NCBI GenBank assembly: GCA_964507325.1
Contig: CAZDQL010000009.1
Coordinates: 1-64,000, forward strand
Length of the DNA stretch: 64,000 nt
DNA from: CAZDQL01 sp964507325
Lineage (GTDB): Bacteria; Planctomycetota; UBA1135; GCA-002686595
Reading direction: 5' to 3'
Every line of letters starts with the position of its first letter. Position 1 is the stretch's first letter. The translations under genes were made by a program, and so were the position numbers. Of the stretch, positions 43,625-52,145 are shown one piece after another. The notes beneath the pieces were generated by a model. It saw only the letters and a list, made by a program, of their open reading frames with translations. It was not told the DNA's origin and made no database searches.

Positions 43625-46174
43625 CTATGGCCAGGGGGGCGAGTCGCGCTCGATGAGCGCGCGCAGAGGCACGGCCGAGGGCGCGTACGGCCCCGGCTCG
43701 TTACCCAAGTCGTCCCAGAGCCCCGTGCCAACCGGCTTCCAGAGCACGTTGATGTGCACCGCGTCCTCGTCGAGGCCGGAGTGCTCCGGGAGGTCGTTGA
43801 TCAGGTTCAGGAAGCCCGGGATCGAGCCATCGGTCCAGGTGTACGTGCCCTCCGCACCGTGGTCCGAGAGGCCGATCCAGAAGGACTCGCTGTCCGAGAA
43901 GGTCTGCACCAACCAGTCGTTCTCCGCCTGGTCTTCGATCTTCACCAGGTAGCCGCCGAGGGCGCCCGCCTCTTGCTGCGCCGCCTTCCAGGTCGGTGTC
44001 CAGCCGGCGAACGCCGCGTCGGACCGCCCGAAGAAGCGGCCATCGGTGAGGCGGTACCAGTGGCCATTCTCCGGATTCAGGACCCAGGGCTGACGCTCGT
44101 GGAAGCGGAGCAGGCCGTTGCCCAGTCCCAGGCTCGCGACCTGCTCGCACGGCGCCCTGCGCAGCTTGCCGGCTGGGCCGGCGGCGTGGATCGCAGAGAC
44201 CTCGGACGCGCTGAGGGCGCGCCCGAACAACGCCAGTTCGTCCACTGCTCCACGGAAGCGCCGCCCGCCGTCGAAGTGCCAGAAGCCGATGTTGAGCGGA
44301 CGATCGTTGGTCAGCAGCGCGCCGCTGGCCGGGGTTTGATCGACGAGGATCCCGTCCAGGTACGCACGCAGCTGGACGCCGTCGTAGGTGCCGGCCACGT
44401 GGTGCCAGGTGTCGTCCGTGATGCTGGGCAGCGCGACGACCGCCGGGCCGCCGGAGAAGCGGGCGCCAAACTGGAGGGCGCCCGTGCTCTGGACGCCCTG
44501 GAAGTACCACCCCGTGTCGTCCGGCTCTCCGTGGGACTTGTCGACGACCACGAAGGCGTCGTCGGAGGCACCGTCCTGCAGCGACGCCGCCCGCATCCAG
44601 AACTCGACCGTCAAGGCGGCAGTCGGGTCGAGGCTCGGGTCGTCGGGGATCGAGGCCTCGTCCAGGTCCTCGTCGAGGACGAGGGCGCGCCCCACCCTCC
44701 AGTCCGCGAAGCTCGTCGTAGGCGAGGGCACACCATCGTGCTGGGCGATCAAGTCTCCGAGGCCGCCCTCCATGGGCCACCAGGCGAGCGCCCCGAGAGG
44801 GCGCCAGGTGTGGGCGCCGCGCAGCTTGGACTTGCCTCGCGCGCCGCTGTTCCAGAGGGCGGCGACTTCGCCGGGATCGAGAGCGCGGCGATAGAGGGTC
44901 ACCTCGTCGAGAGCGCCCCGCAGGGAGCGCCCGCCGGTCGCGCCGTGATAGCCGAAGTTCAATTGTCCCGCGTTGGCCGCCCGCGGAGTAGAGAGACCGT
45001 CGACGCGCGCCGCTTCGATCCCGTCCCAGTAGGTGACCAGCGCAGCGCCGTCGAAGGACCCGACCACGTGATGCCAGGCGTCGTCGAGGGGTAGCGGGAA
45101 GGGGACCTCGACCGTCGTGGCCGGAGCGCCTTGGAGCGCGACGCCGAAGCCGCCGAGCCCGGTGCCCGCCACACCCTGGAGGTACCAGCCGCTCGGGGCG
45201 AGGTCGTCGTGGGACTTGTCGATCAGGGTGAAGACGCCGTCGATATCCGCACCGTCCTGTAGTGGGTTCGCGCGGACCCAGACCTCGATCGTGAACGCTT
45301 CGAGCTTGCGGAGACCACCGCCGTCGGCCACGAGCACCCCGGTGGTGACGCCGTGATCGAACGTGAAGGCGCGCTCCACCAGGCCCTGGTCCAAGCTCGT
45401 CGTGCCGAGCAGGACTCCGTCGCGCCGCCCCCAGAGGTCCCCGGCATCCCCCTCGCCGGGCCACCAGGACACGACGCCGGGCGGCGGCTTCGTGCACTCG
45501 TGGATGGGATCCGTCAGCGCGCGGCCGCAGATCGCCATGGCCAGGTCCAGGTCGGCGGGAGTCCAGGTGCTCCCGGGCGTCTCGGGGGCGAACGCGCTGT
45601 AGGGCAGGCCACCCTGCGAGGTGAGGCCGGTCTCCCAGAACCAGTCGTCGGTCCCCGCGCCGGTGTCGTTGAAGATCTGGACCCAGTAGGAGCCGGGATC
45701 GAGCAGGAGCGGTATCGAAGGGGTCAGGACGTACTGCCAGCGATCGACCCCGAAGAGGGTCGTCCCGGTCAGGGTGCGGAGGGCCGGGATCCCGCTCTCT
45801 TGGTAGAGCACCGTACCGGGAGTCGGCTCGCCCCCCTCGTGCAGGATCAGGGTGAAGTTGTCGGGCTGCGCGTCGCCGCCCGGGAAGTAGCCGCCCCAGA
45901 GGATGATCTCGCACAGCTCGAGGCGCTCACTGACCGCGAAGTTGTCGGCGATCGATTGGGAGCCGCCGCAGGCATCGCAGCCGACGTCGGAGAAGAACCC
46001 GTTGTCATCGAAGAAGGGCTGGTGCAGGACTTCGACGTAGTCCTCGCCGCAGAGCATCGCACCGCCGGCGACCCGGCCGGTTCGGTCGTCACTCGGTCCG
46101 ACCTGGAAGGGCCGTTGGGCGGCGGAGGACCCCGAGAGGGCCAAGCCGGCGATGAGCAGGATGAATCGATTCAC
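43625..46174 (-). CDS. Secreted LamG-like / C-type lectin domain protein
   Basis: 849-aa exported carbohydrate-binding protein. The GTG start at 46174 is preceded by AGGAG four bases away and opens a signal peptide ending GSSAAQ. After an N-terminal beta domain (about 20-210) come two concanavalin-like LamG/jelly-roll domains (about 225-440 and 445-655, each with VVSWWPGEGDAGD / LAWWPMEGGLGD and WHHVVGSFDG / WHHVAGTYDG). A C-type lectin-like domain follows (about 690-845; WKAAQQEAGALGGYLVKI, FWIGLSDHGAEGTYTWTDGS). It begins seven bases after the sulfatase stop, so the pair forms an operon and probably acts on the same sulfated glycan. Confidence 0.85.
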   Translation of the reverse strand: MNRFILLIAGLALSGSSAAQRPFQVGPSDDRTGRVAGGAMLCGEDYVEVLHQPFFDDNGFFSDVGCDACGGSQSIADNFAVSERLELCEIILWGGYFPGGDAQPDNFTLILHEGGEPTPGTVLYQESGIPALRTLTGTTLFGVDRWQYVLTPSIPLLLDPGSYWVQIFNDTGAGTDDWFWETGLTSQGGLPYSAFAPETPGSTWTPADLDLAMAICGRALTDPIHECTKPPPGVVSWWPGEGDAGDLWGRRDGVLLGTTSLDQGLVERAFTFDHGVTTGVLVADGGGLRKLEAFTIEVWVRANPLQDGADIDGVFTLIDKSHDDLAPSGWYLQGVAGTGLGGFGVALQGAPATTVEVPFPLPLDDAWHHVVGSFDGAALVTYWDGIEAARVDGLSTPRAANAGQLNFGYHGATGGRSLRGALDEVTLYRRALDPGEVAALWNSGARGKSKLRGAHTWRPLGALAWWPMEGGLGDLIAQHDGVPSPTTSFADWRVGRALVLDEDLDEASIPDDPSLDPTAALTVEFWMRAASLQDGASDDAFVVVDKSHGEPDDTGWYFQGVQSTGALQFGARFSGGPAVVALPSITDDTWHHVAGTYDGVQLRAYLDGILVDQTPASGALLTNDRPLNIGFWHFDGGRRFRGAVDELALFGRALSASEVSAIHAAGPAGKLRRAPCEQVASLGLGNGLLRFHERQPWVLNPENGHWYRLTDGRFFGRSDAAFAGWTPTWKAAQQEAGALGGYLVKIEDQAENDWLVQTFSDSESFWIGLSDHGAEGTYTWTDGSIPGFLNLINDLPEHSGLDEDAVHINVLWKPVGTGLWDDLGNEPGPYAPSAVPLRALIERDSPPWP

Positions 46175-46181
46175 GGGGCTC

Positions 46182-47468
46182 CTAGAAGGGAAGATGGTCA
46201 CGCAGGGCATCGAGCGCAGCCTGTGCGTCAGGAGTCAGCAGGCCTTCGAGCAGGTTGTTGGTCTCGTGGGGATCGTGCCGCAGGTCGTAGAACTCCTCGG
46301 GCGGGTATCCGTACGAGGTGTGGAGCTTCCAGCGGTCGTCGCGGATCGCCCGCCGGTGGTTGAGGCCGTAGGGCGCGCCCGAGGGGAAGATCTCCGAGTA
46401 GAGGTAGCGCGGAGCGAGCTGCGCCCCGCCGATCTCCTGGGCCATGCTGACTCCATCGAAGTACTCGGATTCGTAGGGAATGTCGAGCAGATCGAGCACC
46501 GTCGGAGCGAAATCGACCACCGAGAGCATGTGCGAGCTCACACCGGGAGCCACGCCGTGGCCGACCGCGTACCCAAGCGCCCGAAGACCTGACTCGTAGA
46601 CCGTCCACTTGCCGCCGAACGGCTGGGTCTTGCCGTTGTCGGAGGTGATGAACATCGTGTAGTCGTTGGCCAACACCTCGGGGAGAAGCCGGCCCAGCTC
46701 GGTGTCGACCGCTTCGATCATCGCCTCGTACTGATCGCCACGGTCGCAATCGGTGACGGGCGCGAGGTCTGGCGGCGGACAGTGCAGCGGGCCGTGGGGA
46801 GCGTGGAGGTTGACCACGATCAGGTCCGTCCCGGCCTGCACCTCGGTGATCGCGTCGTCGATGGTGTCGGTCGTGATGTACCCCGTTCGCGGCATCGCCG
46901 CGCCGTCGACGATCTTGATCCACTGGAAGTACGACCACTCCCCCGACCAGCTCAGATTGCCCTCGGTCCCGGCCCAGTGGGTGTAGCCGCAATCGAGCGG
47001 GTGGTCGAAGTGGAACCCGACGGCGAGGTGCCACTTGCCCAGGGTGGTCGCCGTCTTCCCCTCGGCCGTGACGCGAGCGGGCAGGTGGCGCGGATCTGGA
47101 ACGAGCTCGAAGATCCCGGACTCACGCACGTTCGACCCCATGCGGTTCTCGGGGCGGAACGCGAACCTCCCCGTGACGAGGCCCGCACGCTGGGCGGAGC
47201 AGGAAGGCGCCCCCCAGCTCACCGGATAGGTCCGTCCGATCGCCGCGATCTGGTCCAGCACAGGGGTTGGCGCCTTGGCGATCTCCTGCGGCCCGACGTC
47301 GTCCAGCACGACGATGACGACGCCTTCGGGAGCCGTGTCCCCCACCGACTTGGGGATCGCCGCCCAGGGCGAGACGTCGGGGACAGGGGGGTCCTGGCCT
47401 CCGAGGGGGCCGCTGACCGCCATCGGCGACAGGGCCAAGACCGCGCTGAGCGCGTTCCACAGATTCAT
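46182..47468 (-). CDS. Exported sulfatase-family protein with CSAQR active-site motif
   Basis: 428 aa from ATG 47468. A signal peptide (VLALSPMAVSG) is followed by the sulfatase core VVIVVLDDVGPQEI (metal Asp pair). The formylglycine site reads CSAQR at 90-94, with Ala in place of the usual Pro of CxPxR. GKWHLAVGFHFDH, NLHAPHGPLH, FITSDNGKTQ and WKLHTSYGYPPEEFYDLRHD follow. It would remove sulfate from a secreted-space substrate if the Cys is converted; otherwise it might act as a phosphodiesterase. It lies upstream of and probably co-transcribed with the lectin-domain gene. A conserved 5' element sits 45 bases upstream. Confidence 0.85.
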   Translation of the reverse strand: MNLWNALSAVLALSPMAVSGPLGGQDPPVPDVSPWAAIPKSVGDTAPEGVVIVVLDDVGPQEIAKAPTPVLDQIAAIGRTYPVSWGAPSCSAQRAGLVTGRFAFRPENRMGSNVRESGIFELVPDPRHLPARVTAEGKTATTLGKWHLAVGFHFDHPLDCGYTHWAGTEGNLSWSGEWSYFQWIKIVDGAAMPRTGYITTDTIDDAITEVQAGTDLIVVNLHAPHGPLHCPPPDLAPVTDCDRGDQYEAMIEAVDTELGRLLPEVLANDYTMFITSDNGKTQPFGGKWTVYESGLRALGYAVGHGVAPGVSSHMLSVVDFAPTVLDLLDIPYESEYFDGVSMAQEIGGAQLAPRYLYSEIFPSGAPYGLNHRRAIRDDRWKLHTSYGYPPEEFYDLRHDPHETNNLLEGLLTPDAQAALDALRDHLPF

Positions 47469-47513
47469 AGGGCCGGCAATAAGGTAGGAGAAGACCCGAG
47501 CGGAGTGGCGGCT

Positions 47514-47604
47514 GGCCGCGTGGGGGGATCGGCAGCTTCCAGACTCACGATCGAGGGCGGTGAGGACTCCCGGTGCGGGGTCCCGCCAGCCTATCAGGAG
47601 GCCG
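47514..47604 (-). repeat. Copy B of the conserved 5' element
   Basis: Homologous to 22972-23062. In gene direction: CTCCTGATAGGCT, hairpin GCGGGACCCCGC, GTCCTCAC, CTCGATCGTGAG, GTCTGGA, C-rich end. Relative to copy A the first stem changes a C-G pair to G-C, keeping pairing. The rest of the 341-base gap between this sulfatase and the upstream fusion gene holds no convincing gene. Confidence 0.5.
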
Positions 47605-47809
47605 GCGGCGTGGGGCTGGTTCCACGCGGGGGCTCGCTCGGCACTAAGGGATATTCCTGTCTCGGAGGGACATGGGAGGGACACCAGACCTGGAGGAGAC
47701 CGACGACTGGGTCCGGGACTGCCGTCGAGGCCGGTTCCGGCAGGCCGACCATTCAGACCCTACGGGCGTGCTGGAGAAGAACGTGGCTCCGCACCTCTCC
47801 ACACCTCGA

Positions 47810-50800
47810 CTACCCCCACTCGCACAGACCCCGGACGTACTCCGCCGAGCCGTCGTTCAGCCAGGCGTCGAGCTGGGCTGGGTCCTTGAGCTGCTGCCCG
47901 CGCAGGCGCGAGACCACGAAGAAACCGCAATTCGCCTCCGGGAGGATCGTCAGATCGCCCCATAGCTTCTCGAACTGGGTGACCGGGAAGATGTCCTCCT
48001 GGCCGTGCCCCCAGCGCTTCTTCACGTCCTTGATCGTCAGGTACGTGGGCAGGCGGCCGGAGAGCGCGCGCAGCGCCCCGCTCAGTTGGGCGCCGTCCTG
48101 CGCGAGGATGTCGTCGCGGTCGAGCCCGATGACGGCGAGGAACTGGTCGATGTCGATCCAGGTGGTCATCGAGTTGTAGTACGAGAGGTCGAACTCCGCT
48201 TCCTCGGTGGGCATGGCCAGGCCCTCAACCAGCCGCGGCCGGCCGTCGACCCGGGCGAGACCCCCGCCGCGATCCTCGAGACGGCGGGAGATCACCTCGA
48301 AGGTCAGGCCGTGCCCGGCCTGCCGGTGCCGGCCGAGGAGGGCGGGATCCACGTCGGCCCCGAGCGTGTCGATGTTGTGGAGGAGGAGGGTCCTGAGCTG
48401 CGGCCGCTCCTCGAGCAGCGTCCGCAGCGTCCCGTTCAGGATGAGGTTGGGGACCTCGAAGAAGTGCCCCACCGGATGGAGGCATTGCAGCGGCAGGTTG
48501 TCGGTGTAGTCGGCCGCTTCTCCCGCGCTCTTGGCCCAGCCGATGAGGGCCGCGCGCGCGGAGTCGCGGACCTTCTGCTGCTGCTCGTCCAGGAGTTGCT
48601 GCGGCATGTCCTCCCAGGCGAAGCGCAGATCGCGCTCAGTGGGGACCATGCGCAGACCCACGCTGCGTCCCGGCGAGACGAAGAGCGGACCCTCGTAGCG
48701 GTAGTTCTCCACGCTGGCGAGGAAGTCCTGCGTCGGCCCCGTGGTGAGGTAGGAGGTGGTGAAGACGTGCGGCAGCGCGCTGCCGTGGCGGCTGGCCGCG
48801 CGCCGCGACTTCGCCAGATGGGTCTCGATGAAGGTCCGATACGACCCGTCGAGCGGCGCGTAGGGGCTGAGCGCCTTGCACGTGCCCGCCCCTCCCGTCC
48901 AGCGCGACCCGGCCCCCGCCGCCAGCGTCACCACCGCCACCTCCCCCGCCGCCAGCGCGGCTGCGCCCAGCTCGGCCGCTGCGGCGAGGTGCGCGCTCCC
49001 GGCGTCCGGCGCGGAGAGGTCGATGACGTCCTCGCGCGAGACGTCCTCGATGCGCGCCCCCGGGGGGAGCCGGTTGGCGGCCAGACCGATCGAGCCCGCG
49101 AGGAGATCTGCCCGGATCTGCCCGTGGAGATCGGAGTCGAATCCGTTCTCCGCGAGCAGCCGCTCCAACTCCCCCCCCGATTCACCGCTCTCCAGAGCAG
49201 CGGAGTCCGCCGGCTCGCGCTCGCCGCGGGTGAGTCTGTGGTACCCCTCTGGGAGAGCCGAGTCCGAGTCGGGCAAGAGGGTGGCGGTGGTTCCGTGCGG
49301 GTTGATCGAGAAGAAGTAGACCACCGGGTCCATGGCGAAGGGCAAGGCGAACTGCAGCCGGGTCTTCGTCTCCAGCATGATCCGGTGCAGGACCTCCTGC
49401 GCCTCCGCCTTGCGCTCGGGAGCGAAGATGAAGCCCATCCCTCCGCCGGACATCCCGCCCAGCATCCAGAAGCCCCAGAAGTCCGCGCCGAAGGCCTCCT
49501 CGGCCCGCGCGATCAGGGTCTCCGTGAACAGGTTCGTGGACCAGGGGATGATCGTCTGGATGGGACCGCGGAAGTTGCGCGTCGTCGCGCGTCCCAGAGC
49601 CCTGATGTCGCCCCGCTTCAGGGCGTCGATCAACTCCTCGAGCAGGGCCAGTGCTTCCCGTCGAGCGTCCCACTCCGCCGCGGACCGCAACAGGTACTTC
49701 TCCGTGACCATCTCGAGGATGGGCCCGACGTTCTGCGCCATCCCGCCGTGCACCAGCACGAGCGAATCCTGTAGGGCCTGCCGCGAGGAGGCCGGGATCT
49801 CCTCCTCGTCGAAGACGTGGTGCGCCGGCATGAGGCGCCCACGCGAGACACCGAACTCGGGGTCCTCCTCCGTCGCCGCCTGACCGGTGATGAGCTTGAT
49901 CCCCGGCCACACGCCGCCCGAGTCCTGCCAGCCTCCGCCCGAACCGCCGATCCACTCCCCGAGGATTGCCCGGGCCAGGATCAGCCGTCTCTCGTTCTCC
50001 TGCAGCGGTCCGGTGAGCGACCGCGTCTGCCCCGTGGCGCGCATCAGCACCCCGATGAGCGCCGCGAGCAGGTTCGTGGACACCGCCAGCCGCGAGCCCT
50101 TCGGAATGCCGTTCACGGCGGATACGAGCTCGAGCCCCCTGCCCCGACCGACCATCTGGGCCAGGAGGCTCTCGAGCCGCCTGCCCGACCCCTCGATCCC
50201 CGGCGGGACGACGCCCGCCGCGATCACCGCGGCCTTCAGGAGACCGAGGTAGTCCTTCGCGAAATCGAAGACCTCCCCCAGGTTGTCGATCCTGGCGGTC
50301 GCCTCGAGATCGACCGAAGTGAGGACGAGCGCCGGCTCGTCGATCACGCGCAGGTAGGCCTCGATCGGTGGCCGTGGTGCCGCGTCGCGGCCGTGCACCC
50401 CGAGGTCGATCGACACGTTCAGCACCCGGGCGCCCTCCGGGTAGTCCATCCCCAGGAAGAAGATGTCGGACCAGCCCGAGTGGGAGAGGTCCATGCGCAC
50501 CGGGGTCTGCTCGCGCAGGACGGCCCGCGTTCCATCCGGGCCCGCGTCCGCGAGCTCGGGCACGATCCGCAGGGGATGGTCGGCGGGATGCCCCATGCGG
50601 AACATCCACTGGTTCCCGCGCACCGTCCGCACGGAGCGGCGCACCTGGTCGGCGAGCGTCTGAAAGGCGAGTTGATGGTAGGCCGAGGCCAGCGCCGATG
50701 AGAGCGAGTCACCGGGCCCCTGCTCCGACACCGCCGCCAGGAACGTGTCGAGCGCCTCCGCGAAGCGGCGATTCAGCAGGTGCTCATAGCCTTGGAAGGG

Positions 50801-51037
50801 GATGCGGCCGATCCGATCGGCGGGCAGCTCGGGCGGCAGGTGGAAGCGGTGAATGGCGTACAGGAAGAAGAGCGCGCGCACCCGCTCGTAGAGGTTGTCC
50901 GCCTCCCGCCGGTACCAATCGAGCGCCTCGGCTTCCCGCAGCAACTCGTCGAGCGAGAGGCCCCTGCAGGCTTCCGCCAGGGAGGTGTCGCGCAGCGAGG
51001 CCTCCCCGGTGGTGATGACGTCGATGAGCCTGGACAT
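47810..51037 (-). CDS. GHMP sugar kinase / UDPGP-type nucleotidyltransferase fusion
   Basis: 1075-aa fusion predicted to turn a free sugar into a sugar-1-phosphate and then an NDP-sugar. The N-terminal ~600 residues resemble L-fucokinase-like GHMP kinases: a PKGSRLAVST motif near 310 (usual form PxGSGLGTSS), GGGWQDSGGVWPG near 367 and the C-terminal loop GGMSGGGMGF near 524. The C-terminal part (about 695-1075) resembles UTP-glucose-1-P/UDP-sugar pyrophosphorylases: TLAAGAGSRWTGGAGTCKAL near 703 and LLLHNIDTLGADVDP. Domain order is the reverse of FKP. ATG 51037 overlaps the upstream stop (TGATG). Sugar identity unknown; fucose-like is a guess. Confidence 0.75.
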   Translation of the reverse strand: MSRLIDVITTGEASLRDTSLAEACRGLSLDELLREAEALDWYRREADNLYERVRALFFLYAIHRFHLPPELPADRIGRIPFQGYEHLLNRRFAEALDTFLAAVSEQGPGDSLSSALASAYHQLAFQTLADQVRRSVRTVRGNQWMFRMGHPADHPLRIVPELADAGPDGTRAVLREQTPVRMDLSHSGWSDIFFLGMDYPEGARVLNVSIDLGVHGRDAAPRPPIEAYLRVIDEPALVLTSVDLEATARIDNLGEVFDFAKDYLGLLKAAVIAAGVVPPGIEGSGRRLESLLAQMVGRGRGLELVSAVNGIPKGSRLAVSTNLLAALIGVLMRATGQTRSLTGPLQENERRLILARAILGEWIGGSGGGWQDSGGVWPGIKLITGQAATEEDPEFGVSRGRLMPAHHVFDEEEIPASSRQALQDSLVLVHGGMAQNVGPILEMVTEKYLLRSAAEWDARREALALLEELIDALKRGDIRALGRATTRNFRGPIQTIIPWSTNLFTETLIARAEEAFGADFWGFWMLGGMSGGGMGFIFAPERKAEAQEVLHRIMLETKTRLQFALPFAMDPVVYFFSINPHGTTATLLPDSDSALPEGYHRLTRGEREPADSAALESGESGGELERLLAENGFDSDLHGQIRADLLAGSIGLAANRLPPGARIEDVSREDVIDLSAPDAGSAHLAAAAELGAAALAAGEVAVVTLAAGAGSRWTGGAGTCKALSPYAPLDGSYRTFIETHLAKSRRAASRHGSALPHVFTTSYLTTGPTQDFLASVENYRYEGPLFVSPGRSVGLRMVPTERDLRFAWEDMPQQLLDEQQQKVRDSARAALIGWAKSAGEAADYTDNLPLQCLHPVGHFFEVPNLILNGTLRTLLEERPQLRTLLLHNIDTLGADVDPALLGRHRQAGHGLTFEVISRRLEDRGGGLARVDGRPRLVEGLAMPTEEAEFDLSYYNSMTTWIDIDQFLAVIGLDRDDILAQDGAQLSGALRALSGRLPTYLTIKDVKKRWGHGQEDIFPVTQFEKLWGDLTILPEANCGFFVVSRLRGQQLKDPAQLDAWLNDGSAEYVRGLCEWG

Positions 51038-51897
51038 CACGACCGGGACTGCGCGGCGATCTCGATGATGTCGGTGAGGACCTCGTCGCGGTGTGGGCCG
51101 GCCAGCGCCAGCGAGAGCTGCGCCCGTAGGAGCCCGTACGGTTCTCCGATGTTGAAGCGTTGGCCCGCCAGCTCGGTGGCGAGGTACTTCCCAGCTCGGG
51201 CGAGGTGATCGAGGGTCGGGGTCAGGCCCAGCACATTCCCCGCTCTCAGAAGGGAGACCGCTCGGTCGAGGTGCTCCATCACCCCGACGGTGAGCGTGTG
51301 CATGCCGAAGAAGCAGAGGTAGTTGCCCGCCCGCAGCCCGGGAATGATGAGCTCCTGCTCCGCCAGCGTCGGAGTGGGTTTCTCCACGACGGAGTGCACC
51401 TCGAAGATCGAGGGCGCCGAGGGAATCCTGGTGGCGCCGATCGTGCCGTAGAGGTGGAGCTTGCTCTCGTGCGTCGGGTTCACCGCGGAGACGCATCCGT
51501 TGTGCGTGGCGGAGAGCTCGAGCAGCTGAGCCACGCAGGACGACTCCGCGTGACTCAGGTAGAGGTGGTCTCCCACCAGCAGGACGAAGCGATCGCGGCC
51601 GGTGAACTCGCGAGCACACCAGACCGCGTGGCCGTAGCCGCGCGGTTCGTCCTGCTCGATCAAGCTCAGGCGATCGGCGTGGCGGCCCGCGGCTTGCAGA
51701 TAGGCCGACCGGGTGCCCGGGAAGATGATCACCGCCGCCGACTCCAGGCCGGTGGAGAAGAGGTCATCCAGGATGATCTCGAGCGCCGTCTTGGCGATGC
51801 CCTCCGAGTCCACCATCGTCTGCAGCGGGAGGTGATGCTCCGTCGGGCTGGCCGCCGTGACGACGGCCTTGGTGGGGATCTTCGGCGGGGAGGTCAT
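51037..51897 (-). CDS. GalU-like nucleotidyltransferase with degenerate nucleotide loop
   Basis: 286 aa. The fold matches UTP-glucose-1-phosphate uridylyltransferase (GalU): KAVVTAA start, EQDEPRGYGHAVWCA, FVLLVGDHLY, a VVEKP segment and late FNIGEPYGLLRA. But the glycine-rich G-x-G-T-R...PK nucleotide loop is replaced by TAASPTEHHLPLQTMVDSEG (residues 14-33), so ordinary catalysis is doubtful. It is coupled by TGATG to the kinase/pyrophosphorylase fusion, which carries its own intact-looking nucleotidyltransferase domain. It may be a regulatory subunit or have changed specificity. Confidence 0.65.
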   Translation of the reverse strand: MTSPPKIPTKAVVTAASPTEHHLPLQTMVDSEGIAKTALEIILDDLFSTGLESAAVIIFPGTRSAYLQAAGRHADRLSLIEQDEPRGYGHAVWCAREFTGRDRFVLLVGDHLYLSHAESSCVAQLLELSATHNGCVSAVNPTHESKLHLYGTIGATRIPSAPSIFEVHSVVEKPTPTLAEQELIIPGLRAGNYLCFFGMHTLTVGVMEHLDRAVSLLRAGNVLGLTPTLDHLARAGKYLATELAGQRFNIGEPYGLLRAQLSLALAGPHRDEVLTDIIEIAAQSRS

Positions 51898-52000
51898 CGT
51901 GCGGATAGCCGGAGGGCGAGGATGTCGAGCGTCCCAGGTCGTGCGCAGGTTGCGGCCTCGCTGCCGCGAACGCCGGGCGACCGGGCGGTCCGCTGGGGAG

Positions 52001-52110
52001 CCCCGGATCCCGGGGATGGCGATCGAAACGAGGGAGCCACGTCACCGAGGCTACCAGAGGGGACCCCGGACGGGCCGGCGCGTCCGCGACGGGCTTTCCC
52101 AGCCTGGGAT
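52001..52110. other. Cluster of short hairpins between GalU-like and TPR genes
   Basis: Contains CCCCGG-ATC-CCGGGG (52001-52015) and, nearer the TPR gene's stop, small stems around TCCCAGCCTGGGA and CCGGGATACCCGG. They could end the TPR transcript or lie in the leader of the GalU-like gene. No T-run. Confidence 0.25.
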
Positions 52111-52145
52111 CGCCGGGATACCCGGTGCCGCGCTGCGCTACGCGC

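Noticed and set aside
47672..47809. Plus-strand reading beginning MGGTPDLEETDDWVRDC
   Set aside because: No ribosome binding site, no known family, and the frame continues as antisense of the fusion gene.
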